DNA of 19,262 nt from contig USMI01000021.1 of the NCBI GenBank assembly GCA_900555735.1, positions 1 through 19,262 of the forward strand, written 5' to 3'. Numbering within the stretch: the stretch's first letter is position 1; every line of letters begins with the position of its first letter. This DNA is from an uncultured Eubacteriales bacterium (GTDB lineage: Bacteria; Bacillota; Clostridia; Oscillospirales; Oscillospiraceae). The translations under genes and the position numbers were made by a program. Below, piece by piece: positions 5,792 through 12,560 of this stretch. Under the pieces are notes generated by a model. It ran no database searches. It saw only the letters and a list, made by a program, of their open reading frames with translations, and was not told the origin of the DNA.

Positions 5792-5957
5792 TCCGTAGAA
5801 GAGCCGATTAGCAAAGATTTCAACCTGTCGAAATGTCGTATTAGCAAAGGCCCCTCTCCAAAAGCGAAAATTTCTGCTAATATTAGCAAAAATCCTGCTA
5901 ATGAAAAGGGGCCTAACCAATCAAAATGCTTGCTAACCATTCAACTAATATTAGCAA
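5786..5957. repeat. Array of TTAGCA repeats: candidate integrase/Xis arm sites
   Basis: ATTAGCA(A) occurs at 5807-5815, 5840-5848, 5882-5889 and 5950-5957. Its reverse complement (TGCTAA, mostly TGCTAAT) occurs at 5786-5792, 5875-5881, 5896-5902 and 5931-5936. The first copy contains the int stop codon; 5875-5888 is the perfect palindrome TGCTAATATTAGCA. An inverted pair AGGCCCCT (5848-5855) / AGGGGCCT (5907-5914) frames the middle. This is the whole 203-bp gap between int and the tRNA; I see no gene in it. Dense short repeats between int and the attachment core are typical of arm-type binding sites. Confidence 0.65.
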
Positions 5958-5994
5958 GCACAAAACCCGCAAACGCTTGTGACGTAAGGGATTG

Positions 5995-6071
5995 TGGCAC
6001 CCCCGGCCAGGCTCTAACTGGCGGCCTACCGCTTAGGAGGCGGTCGCTCTATACAACTGAGCTACGGAGGC
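5995..6071 (-). tRNA. tRNA-Arg (anticodon CCU), element attachment site
   Basis: A full cloverleaf can be drawn: acceptor GCCTCCG/CGGGGGT, D stem GCTC/GAGC, anticodon stem ACCGC/GCGGT with loop CTCCTAA (anticodon CCT at 6037-6035), a 5-nt variable loop and T stem GCCAG/CTGGC, then discriminator G and an encoded CCA (5997-5995). Two features are odd: the T loop reads TTAGAGC, so the near-universal C56 is A, and pair 1-72 is G-U. The 3' end faces the integrase, the classical arrangement for tRNA-targeting elements, so the 3' part may derive from the element's own attachment core. A promoter lies just upstream. Confidence 0.85.
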
Positions 6072-6084
6072 ATATGCAAGCTGT

Positions 6085-6114
6085 ATTTTACTCCATGGAC
6101 CGCCGGTTTGTCAA
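6085..6114 (-). promoter_or_regulatory. Promoter of tRNA-Arg(CCU)
   Basis: On the minus strand TTGACA (6114-6109), an 18-bp spacer and TAAAAT (6090-6085) place the transcript start a few bases before the mature tRNA 5' end at 6071. It is back-to-back with the typA promoter. Confidence 0.65.
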
Positions 6115-6145
6115 CGAAAATAAGAGAAAAAGTTGTCAAAACCCC

Positions 6146-6174
6146 TTGCAATCGAATCACTCAGGGAATATAAT
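6146..6174 (+). promoter_or_regulatory. Promoter of typA
   Basis: TTGCAA (6146-6151), a 17-bp spacer and a perfect TATAAT (6169-6174) lie about 45 bases upstream of the typA start, implying a short leader of about 38 nt. Confidence 0.75.
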
Positions 6175-6218
6175 AGCAAGGTTGATGAAATTATACCCAA
6201 GAGAAAGGGGTTTTTCCT

Positions 6219-8051
6219 TTGCAGAACGAAAAACTGAGAAATGTCGCCATCATTGCCCACGTTGACCACGGCAAGACCACGCTGGTGGATCAGATGCTGA
6301 AGCAGGGCGGCGTATACCGTGAGAATCAGGAGACCGTGGAGCGTGTCATGGACTCCAACGATCTGGAGCGTGAGCGCGGCATCACTATTCTGGCCAAGAA
6401 CACCGCCATCCAGTACGGCGACACCAAGATCAACATTGTGGACACCCCGGGCCACGCCGACTTCGGCGGCGAGGTGGAGCGTATCCTGAAGATGGTCAAC
6501 GGCGTCATCCTGCTGGTGGATGCCGCCGAAGGCCCCATGCCCCAGACCCGCTTTGTGCTGAGCCGTGCGCTGGAGCTGGGCCACCGTGTCATCGTGGTCA
6601 TCAACAAGATCGACCGCCCCGACCAGCGCATCCACGAGGTCATTGACGAGGTGCTGGAGCTGCTGCTGGATCTGGACGCCACTCCTGAGCAGCTGGACAG
6701 CCCCATGCTGTTCTGTTCCGCCCGCAACGGTACCGCCAGCTACTCCCCCGATGTGGTGGGCACCGACCTGAAGCCGCTGTTTGACACCATTCTGGACTAT
6801 ATTCCCGCGCCGGAGGCCGACCTCGATCAGCCATTCCAGATGCTGGTCAGCGCCATCGACTACAACGAGTTTGTGGGCCGTATCGCCATCGGCCGCATTG
6901 AGCGCGGCGTGCTGAAGCAGAATCAGGAGATCGCGGTGTGCAACTACCATGATCCCAACGCACCTGCCAAGAAGGCCAAGGCTGTCAGCATGTACGAGTT
7001 TGCCGGTCTGGGCAAGGTGCCTATCACCGAGGCCACCGCCGGTAACATCATCGCCCTCAGCGGCATCGGCGACATTACCATCGGCGACACCATCTGTGCT
7101 CCCACCTGCGTGGAGCCGCTGCCCTTCGTGAAGATCAGCGCCCCCACGGTGGAGATGACCTTCTCCGTCAACGACAGTCCCTTCGCCGGACGGGAGGGCA
7201 AATTCGTCACCAGCCGCCAGCTCCGCGACCGTCTGTGGCGTGAAACGCTGAAGGACGTGTCCCTGCGTGTCAGCGAGATCGACGGCGTGATGGACGCCTT
7301 CAACGTGGCGGGCCGCGGTGAGATGAGCCTGTCCATTCTGATCGAGACCATGCGCCGCGAGGGCTATGAATTTCAGGTTTCCCCTCCCCGCGTGCTGTAT
7401 CAGACCATCGACGGCAAGAAGTGCGAGCCCATCGAGCGTCTGGTGGTAGACGTGCCCAGCGAGAGCGTGGGCGCGGTCATCGAAAAGCTGGGCGCCCGCA
7501 AGGCCGACCTGACGGAGATGACCCCCATCGGCAACCGCATGAAGGTGGAGTTCCTTGTCCCCAGCCGCGGCCTGTTCGGCTATCGCAACGAGTTCCTGAC
7601 CGACACCCGCGGCGAGGGCATCATGGCCAGCGTGTTTGACAGCTACGCCCCCTATAAGGGCGAGCTGACCCGCCGCAACACCGGCTCTCTGGTGGCCAGC
7701 GAGACCGGCGAGTCCATTACCTACGGCCTGTTCAACGCGCAGGAGCGCGGCGTGCTGTTCATCGGTGCCAACGTGGGCGTGTACGAGGGCATGGTGGTAG
7801 GCATCAGCCCCAAGCAGGAGGACATCGTGGTGAACGTCTGCAAGAAGAAGCAGCTGACCAACACTCGTGCCGCCGGCAGCGACGACGCTTTGCGTCTGGT
7901 GCCTCCCCGGAAAATGAGTCTGGAGCAGTGTCTGGAGTTCTTAGCGGACGACGAGCTGCTGGAGGTCACCCCCAAGAACCTCCGCATCCGCAAGACCATC
8001 CTGAACCACGAACGCCGCATGAAGGCCCAACACGGCGGCAAGAAGAACTGA
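6219..8051 (+). CDS. typA: Ribosome-associated translational GTPase TypA/BipA
   Basis: The product has 610 residues, the usual length for TypA. The GTPase motifs are intact: G1 AHVDHGKT (13-20), switch I RGITI (53-57), G3 DTPGHADF (75-82), G4 NKID (129-132), with G5 CSARNG further on. Elongation-factor domains II, III and V follow, then the TypA-specific C-terminal region (RGLFGYRNEFLTDTRGEGI through the basic tail RRMKAQHGGKKN). TypA binds the 70S ribosome near the EF-G site and supports ribosome assembly and stress or low-temperature growth. The start is a TTG at 6219, chosen because GAAAGGGG sits 8 bases upstream and no in-frame ATG gives the conserved N-terminus LRNVAIIAHVDHGKTT. It is monocistronic, with its own promoter and a strong terminator. 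Confidence 0.97.
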   Translation: MQNEKLRNVAIIAHVDHGKTTLVDQMLKQGGVYRENQETVERVMDSNDLERERGITILAKNTAIQYGDTKINIVDTPGHADFGGEVERILKMVNGVILLVDAAEGPMPQTRFVLSRALELGHRVIVVINKIDRPDQRIHEVIDEVLELLLDLDATPEQLDSPMLFCSARNGTASYSPDVVGTDLKPLFDTILDYIPAPEADLDQPFQMLVSAIDYNEFVGRIAIGRIERGVLKQNQEIAVCNYHDPNAPAKKAKAVSMYEFAGLGKVPITEATAGNIIALSGIGDITIGDTICAPTCVEPLPFVKISAPTVEMTFSVNDSPFAGREGKFVTSRQLRDRLWRETLKDVSLRVSEIDGVMDAFNVAGRGEMSLSILIETMRREGYEFQVSPPRVLYQTIDGKKCEPIERLVVDVPSESVGAVIEKLGARKADLTEMTPIGNRMKVEFLVPSRGLFGYRNEFLTDTRGEGIMASVFDSYAPYKGELTRRNTGSLVASETGESITYGLFNAQERGVLFIGANVGVYEGMVVGISPKQEDIVVNVCKKKQLTNTRAAGSDDALRLVPPRKMSLEQCLEFLADDELLEVTPKNLRIRKTILNHERRMKAQHGGKKN

Positions 8052-8055
8052 GCAT

Positions 8056-8090
8056 AAAAAGCAGCCTGTCCGTCGGACAGGCTGCTTTTT
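8056..8090 (+). terminator. Terminator of typA
   Basis: A perfect 16-bp stem AAAAAGCAGCCTGTCC/GGACAGGCTGCTTTTT with loop GTC starts 5 bases after the stop codon and ends in T5. GCAGCTTTTTAT is then repeated at 8091-8102 and 8107-8118 as a T-rich tail. Confidence 0.9.
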
Positions 8091-8160
8091 GCAGCTTTTT
8101 ATTTTTGCAGCTTTTTATACAATGTCAACTCTGGTTGCGGCGATTGTAAGCCGCCGTAGG

Positions 8161-8203
8161 TAGACTTTACGTCCCGTTTCTGGTAGAATACTGGCAGAAA
8201 CGG
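8161..8203 (+). promoter_or_regulatory. Promoter and inverted repeat of the XRE regulator gene
   Basis: TAGACT (8161-8166), a 17-bp spacer and TAGAAT (8184-8189) form a plausible promoter. A 9-bp inverted repeat CCGTTTCTG (8174-8182) / CAGAAACGG (8195-8203) brackets the -10 box and the start point, as expected of an operator for autoregulation. Confidence 0.5.
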
Positions 8204-8218
8204 AAAGGAGAACCACCC

Positions 8219-8770
8219 ATGACCTTTGGTGAAAAGCTGCAAGCCCTGCGCAAGGCACAGGGCTTGAGTCAGGAGGAGCTGGCACAGCGGATCAATGTCT
8301 CCCGGCAGGCCCTGTCCAAGTGGGAGAGCGGCGCGTCGGTGCCCGATACGGAAAACGTGATCGCTCTTAGCCGCCTGTTCGGCGTGTCTACTGATTATCT
8401 GCTGCTGAACGAGGTCAAAGCCCCCGGCCATGTACCGGCCATCGCATGGCCGAAGCCCCGCAAGTATCTGCTGGCCGCCGCCATTGTCGGCGCGGTGGGA
8501 CTTGTGGCGATACGGTTCATCTGGGCCGCGATGGCCGTCTCTATGTTCTTCAACTTCGGTTCCGACGCATGGAGCTTTATGGAAAACGACAGCGGCTTTC
8601 CCGGCGGCTTTATGGCCCCGATGATACAGCATTACACGCTGCTGTCGGTGCTGAACACGGTATTTCTGGTACTGCTAGCGGCAGGCGGTCTGGGCGCGGC
8701 CTTTTACCATCCTCTCCTGCGCCTGTGGAAAAAGCACTGCACCAAGGACGCCCCTGAAAATGACACTTGA
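8219..8770 (+). CDS. XRE-family HTH regulator with membrane C-terminus
   Basis: GAAAGGAG lies 8 bases before the ATG. The 183-residue product has a classical XRE/Cro helix-turn-helix at about residues 3-62 (LRKAQGLSQEELAQRINVSR, QALSKWESGASVPDTENVIA), then a short linker and two hydrophobic segments (about 82-112 and 138-163) ending in a basic tail. Such membrane-linked XRE regulators are common in Bacillota; the HTH would bind DNA from the cytoplasmic face, with the membrane part possibly sensing envelope state. The inverted repeat over its own promoter suggests autoregulation. It is alone between two terminators, so its target is not shown by context; the convergent muramidase operon is only a neighbour. 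Confidence 0.85.
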   Translation: MTFGEKLQALRKAQGLSQEELAQRINVSRQALSKWESGASVPDTENVIALSRLFGVSTDYLLLNEVKAPGHVPAIAWPKPRKYLLAAAIVGAVGLVAIRFIWAAMAVSMFFNFGSDAWSFMENDSGFPGGFMAPMIQHYTLLSVLNTVFLVLLAAGGLGAAFYHPLLRLWKKHCTKDAPENDT

Positions 8771-8791
8771 CCTTTTCCCGTCTCCCCTGAT

Positions 8792-8831
8792 AAAAAGGAC
8801 TCCGTGCGCTGCGGCGCACGGAGTCCTTTTT
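8792..8831. terminator. Bidirectional terminator between XRE gene and GH25 operon
   Basis: A perfect 18-bp stem (8792-8809/8814-8831) has loop TGCG, with A5 at its left and T5 at its right, so it works in both directions. It serves the XRE gene (ending 8770) and overlaps the last base of the muramidase stop codon (8831-8833) on the minus strand. Confidence 0.92.
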
Positions 8832-9724
8832 CATTCATCCTTCGGGACAAACATCAGGTTCATATCCACCTGAATGTCGATGCCGTCCAGCTGACCGCTG
8901 GCGGTATACTGCCACATATCGAAGCGGTAATAAAAGTCGGGATAGCTGTTGTAATCCGCCACCCAGAGGGAATAGTCCGCCAAGCGTCTCAGGTCGTAGT
9001 GATAGTACCCCTGCTGGCGGTTGATGTAAACACCGGCCCGGTAGCCCGCCGCCTCGATGGTCTGACAGAAGGCCACGGCGCTGTCGGTCAGGTGGGCGTA
9101 GTCATAGCCGTTGGTGCGGGAATCCTCCACCGCGATCGGCTCCCAATCGAAGTAGATGGGCATTTCCATTCTGCGCCCGTCCAGCTGCTCCAGCACATAT
9201 TGGGCCTCCTCCCTGCCCTCCTCCGCCGTCAGGGCCTGCGAGAAGAAGTATGCGCCGGTGTCGATACCGGCGGCGTGTGCGCCGTCCAGATGGCTGGTAA
9301 ACAGCTCGTCCGGCTGCAAAGCGCCCTTGCCGTAGCCCCGGTAGCCAAGGCGGATGATGGCAAATTCCACGCCGTCCGCCGCAGCCTTATCCCAATCCAC
9401 GTCGCCCTGAAACACCGACAGGTCGATGCCCCGGCTGGTGGTAAAATCGCTGCCCTGATAGTGGGGCTTATCGTTCAGCGTCACGAACTGCCAGCGCCGC
9501 AGCGGGCTGACGGCAAAGTTCTCATGGGGCGTCAGCCACACCATGTTGGCGCCGTCGTTCACATAGATCTGTCCCTCATGAGGGTCCGGCTCCTCCGGCT
9601 GCTGGGCGGGCCGCAGCGAATGGATCACCAGCAATGCCGCCGCGATCACCGCCGCCAGCACAACGGCCAATATGACCGGAAGCAGGCTTCCTCTCTTTCT
9701 TCTCTGTCTGGTCATGGTCTCCAT
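8831..9724 (-). CDS. Membrane-anchored GH25 muramidase (lysozyme-like)
   Basis: The product has 297 residues: a short basic N-terminus and one membrane helix (14-36, LLPVILAVVLAAVIAAALLV), a spacer of about 60 residues beginning Pro/Glu-rich, then a glycoside hydrolase family 25 barrel from about residue 98. The catalytic pattern is visible: D101 in RGIDLSVFQG, and D193/E195 in IYFDWEP; the barrel ends in MWQYTASGQLDGIDIQVDMN, a GH25 signature. The family cleaves the N-acetylmuramic acid to N-acetylglucosamine bond of peptidoglycan. With a signal anchor it should act at the outer membrane face on the cell's own wall. The start at 9724 is one base after the upstream stop, with GGAG ahead. It is the last gene of the five-gene operon and ends inside the terminator. 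Confidence 0.93.
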   Translation of the reverse strand: METMTRQRRKRGSLLPVILAVVLAAVIAAALLVIHSLRPAQQPEEPDPHEGQIYVNDGANMVWLTPHENFAVSPLRRWQFVTLNDKPHYQGSDFTTSRGIDLSVFQGDVDWDKAAADGVEFAIIRLGYRGYGKGALQPDELFTSHLDGAHAAGIDTGAYFFSQALTAEEGREEAQYVLEQLDGRRMEMPIYFDWEPIAVEDSRTNGYDYAHLTDSAVAFCQTIEAAGYRAGVYINRQQGYYHYDLRRLADYSLWVADYNSYPDFYYRFDMWQYTASGQLDGIDIQVDMNLMFVPKDE

Positions 9725-9725
9725 C

Positions 9726-10322
9726 TCATTTCTCCGCTTTCATCATGTTCCACATAACTCGCTGGGCAAACTCACGGGCATGGGCCGCTTTCTCCTCATC
9801 CATGAACGTGGTCTTGTAGCCCAGATGCCGCTCGCCGTACAGACCCAGCCACCGGAGATGGGCATGCTTACAGGTGCGGCGCAGGGCCTCTTCCCACAAG
9901 TCGGCGCCCTTCTCCACCCGATAGCCGCAGGTGATGATGGCCGCCACAGCCTTTCCTTCCCACAGGGATGGGCCTTTTTCATCGCCGTAGTACTTGCAAA
10001 GAGCGTAGATGCAGCGGTCCAGCGCCGCCTTCATAGGCGCGGTGCAGCTCCAAAGGTAGATGGGGCTGGCCAACAGCAGCAGGTCGCAGTCGAGAATTTC
10101 CTCATAAATAGCGGTCATATCGTCGTCAATGACGCAGTTGGGGCCGTCCCAGTCCCACTGGCAACCCCGGCAGGCCATGCAGGGCAAGATGGCCTCGTCA
10201 TAGAGGGAATACACCACGAAGGTGTTGCCCGCCGCCTGCCATTCGTCCAGAAACGGCGTCATCAGGGCGCGGGTATTGCTCTGGCCTCCTCTGGGAGAAG
10301 CAAACAGGACGCAGCATTTCAT
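9726..10322 (-). CDS. Flavodoxin-fold NAD(P)H-dependent FMN reductase-like protein
   Basis: Start MKCCVLFASPRGGQSNTRAL: AAAGGAG sits 8 bases upstream, and the longer GTG start at 10340 would overlap that site. The 198-residue product has the flavodoxin-like fold: the phosphate loop SPRGGQSNT (9-17) after strand 1, LLLLASPIYLW (FMN ring loop) and a later strand AVAAIITCGY. CMACRGCQWDWDGPNC near residue 50 is a cysteine cluster seen in iron-sulfur flavoprotein and multimeric flavodoxin WrbA-like relatives. The expected role is a cytoplasmic flavin redox reaction with unknown substrate. It has tight spacing on both sides (14 bases after rlmA, 1 base before the muramidase) in the operon. Confidence 0.85.
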   Translation of the reverse strand: MKCCVLFASPRGGQSNTRALMTPFLDEWQAAGNTFVVYSLYDEAILPCMACRGCQWDWDGPNCVIDDDMTAIYEEILDCDLLLLASPIYLWSCTAPMKAALDRCIYALCKYYGDEKGPSLWEGKAVAAIITCGYRVEKGADLWEEALRRTCKHAHLRWLGLYGERHLGYKTTFMDEEKAAHAREFAQRVMWNMMKAEK

Positions 10323-10336
10323 GAAATGTTCTCCTT

Positions 10337-11161
10337 TCACACGCGCTCAAAAAGGTGGATGTCGAACGCCGCCGTGGTGGTCAAGTGATCCAGCGCCGCC
10401 AGCCGTTCCTTCCCCGCCCGGGGCGTTTTCCAGCAGTAGGGCGTCATGCCGAACAGCGCCTGAATGTCCTCCTGACAGGGCAGGGTGATCTGATCCCGCA
10501 CACGGGCGATGGTCACATACCGAAAGCCCTCATAGGGCGTCTCGCCGGTCTCGTTGCGATAGGGCCGGTCATATAGCACCTGCTTCATCTCCCACAGGTG
10601 CTCCGCCGCCGGAACCACATACAGGAAATGCCCGCCGGGTCTCAGCACCCTCCGGAACTCGTCGACGGCCAGCGGCGAAAAGCAGTCCAGCAGCAGATCA
10701 ACAGTCCCGTCCGCCAGCGGCAGATGATAGGCGCTGGCCACGGCAATCTCCGCCTGCCGCACCTTCTTTGCCGCCCGCCGGGCCATGTCCTTGGAAATAT
10801 CGATGCCCGTCATGCGGGGCTCCTTTCCGGCATGGGAGAGGATGTTCCAGATAGCGGCGGTATAGTAGCCCTCGCCGCAGCCCACATCCAGCACCGCCGG
10901 AGCATGGCGGGTATAGGTCAGGGCAATGTCGCACAGGGCATCCCGCAGGAAATCATAGTAGCCCTTGTTGAGAAAGGCGCTGCGGGCGGCGGTCATGGCC
11001 TTGTCGTCGCCGGGAGACTTGGAGTGCCGCTGGTTCACCGGCAGCAGATAGGTATAGCCCTCCTTGGCGATGTCAAAGCAGTGGCCGTTGGGACAGCGAT
11101 AGGTTTTTTCCTCCCGCGCAAGGGATGCACCGCACACGGTGCAGCGAAAGAGACTGTTCAT
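10337..11161 (-). CDS. rlmA: 23S rRNA (guanine-N1)-methyltransferase, RlmA family
   Basis: The 274-residue product has an N-terminal zinc finger with C7, C10, C23 and H27 (FRCTVCGASL, YRCPNGHCFDIAKEGY). The RlmA-typical linker VNQRHSKSPGDDKAMTAAR, a Rossmann SAM-binding motif VLDVGCGEGYY (90-100) and DLLLDCFSPL follow. Family members methylate N1 of G745 (RlmA-I) or G748 (RlmA-II/TlrB) in helix 35 of 23S rRNA, in the peptide exit tunnel where macrolides bind; a Gram-positive host suggests G748, but this is inference. Its ATG overlaps the MATE stop codon (ATGA), indicating translational coupling. Confidence 0.9.
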   Translation of the reverse strand: MNSLFRCTVCGASLAREEKTYRCPNGHCFDIAKEGYTYLLPVNQRHSKSPGDDKAMTAARSAFLNKGYYDFLRDALCDIALTYTRHAPAVLDVGCGEGYYTAAIWNILSHAGKEPRMTGIDISKDMARRAAKKVRQAEIAVASAYHLPLADGTVDLLLDCFSPLAVDEFRRVLRPGGHFLYVVPAAEHLWEMKQVLYDRPYRNETGETPYEGFRYVTIARVRDQITLPCQEDIQALFGMTPYCWKTPRAGKERLAALDHLTTTAAFDIHLFERV

Positions 11162-12552
11162 CGCTTCTCACCCTCCGGCAGCGTCACATCGTGGATCCAC
11201 TTCCCCTTCCGGATGCGGATGGCACACAGCGGCACCTTAATGAGGGATTCCACCTGAATGGCGGCAGCCACCCACCAGCAGGAGCCGTGCAGCACCAGCG
11301 CGAACAGCGCCGTCAGCGGCAGGGCCGCCAGCCATTGGGGCGCGATGTCTAGCACGGCGGAGCAGAATACGTCGCCTCCGGCCCGCAGCACGCCCACCAC
11401 CGCCGAAATGGAGTAGGCATGCAGCGGAATGGACGCAAAGCCGGTGACCGCCAGTGCGGTGGCGATACGGGCTGTCTCGCCGTACAGCTCGAACAGCGGG
11501 AAGACCACCGGCTGGAACAGCAGCGGCACCAGCGCCAGTGCCAGCACCGCCAGCACCACGCCCACCAGAATGGTGACCCACAGCAGGGTATGGCTCAGCG
11601 CCAGCACCTCCTTGTGGCTCTGCCCCTCGCCGATAGCCTTGCCCACCATGACGGCGGCAGCAGCGCCAAGGCCGAAGCACACCACCAGAGACAGCCGGTT
11701 CAGGTTGCCCATGACGGCATAGGCCGCCAGATACTCCACGGAGTTGGCCGTATAGCCCAGAACCACCGTCAGCATACTGTTGCCGAATCCCCACAATAGC
11801 TCATTGCAAAGCACGGGGGAGGAATATTTCACGAACCGGCGGAGCATCTCCCAGCCGGGGCGGAAAAAGGCTTTCAGGTGCAGGGGCATGGTCTTGCTGC
11901 GCAGGGCGCAGAAAAGGCACACCGCAAATTCCGCCACACGGGAAAGCAGCGTGGCGATGGCCGCGCCCTCCACCCCCAGCATGGGGAAGCCGCACTTGCC
12001 GAAGATCAGCAGATAGTTCATGCCGGTGTTGATCACCGTGGACATGCCGAACAGCTTCATGCCGAAGGCGGAATTCTCCACGCTGCGCTGAGCGCTGACA
12101 TAGATGGACGACAGCATGTTGAACACATAGGAAAAGCCGATGACCCGCAGATACGGCGCGCCCAGCACCGACAGCTCGTGGTTATTGCTGAGGAGATCCA
12201 TGATCGCCACCGGCCACAGGTAGAAGGCCACGCCCAGCACCAGCGCGATGCCCACGCCCAGATAGGCGGCCACACCCATGGCCCGGCTGATGTTCTCCAT
12301 GTCCTTTTTGCCCCAGTACTGGCTGATGAGGATGCCCACGCCGGACTGGACGCCGAACACAATGGAGATCAGCAGGAACACCGGCACATTGGCGGTGGTG
12401 ACAGCGGCCATGGCCTCGTTGCTCAGGCGGCTGACCATAAAGGTGTCGATAAGCCCCAGCGAAAAGGTGATGAGATTTTGCAGCGCGATAGGCGCCGTCA
12501 GGCGGAATAGCCGCTCATAAAAGGAACGGGGACGTTTCAGTTCTTGGATCAT
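11158..12552 (-). CDS. MATE family efflux transporter
   Basis: The 464-residue product has about twelve hydrophobic segments in two similar halves. The opening FYERLFRLTAPIALQNLITF, the motif SLGLIDTFMVSRLSNEAMAA and GVQSGVGILISQYWGKKDME are typical of the NorM/DinF-like MATE superfamily. These are inner-membrane Na+ or H+ antiporters that export cationic drugs or metabolites; the substrate cannot be told from sequence. The ATG has GAGG 7 bases upstream, overlapping the stop of the cysteine desulfurase gene 8 bases away, and its own stop overlaps the rlmA start. It is the second gene of the operon. Confidence 0.93.
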   Translation of the reverse strand: MIQELKRPRSFYERLFRLTAPIALQNLITFSLGLIDTFMVSRLSNEAMAAVTTANVPVFLLISIVFGVQSGVGILISQYWGKKDMENISRAMGVAAYLGVGIALVLGVAFYLWPVAIMDLLSNNHELSVLGAPYLRVIGFSYVFNMLSSIYVSAQRSVENSAFGMKLFGMSTVINTGMNYLLIFGKCGFPMLGVEGAAIATLLSRVAEFAVCLFCALRSKTMPLHLKAFFRPGWEMLRRFVKYSSPVLCNELLWGFGNSMLTVVLGYTANSVEYLAAYAVMGNLNRLSLVVCFGLGAAAAVMVGKAIGEGQSHKEVLALSHTLLWVTILVGVVLAVLALALVPLLFQPVVFPLFELYGETARIATALAVTGFASIPLHAYSISAVVGVLRAGGDVFCSAVLDIAPQWLAALPLTALFALVLHGSCWWVAAAIQVESLIKVPLCAIRIRKGKWIHDVTLPEGEKR

Positions 12553-12560
12553 TTTTTACC

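Noticed and set aside
5848..5914. AGGCCCCT/AGGGGCCT inverted pair as an int terminator
   Set aside because: The loop is over 50 nt and no T-run follows; protein-binding symmetry in the arm-site region is more plausible.
5786..5957. CRISPR-like array suggested by repeated TTAGCA
   Set aside because: Repeats are 7-9 bp, in both orientations and irregularly spaced; there are no cas genes.
6111..6950. 279-residue minus-strand ORF over typA
   Set aside because: His/Val/Gly-rich translation of the GC-rich typA gene on the opposite strand; typA has all five GTPase motifs. The same applies to the large antisense frames over mtaB (13806-15056), the PFL gene (16270-17682), the cysteine desulfurase (12588-13772) and the GH25 gene (8804-9757).
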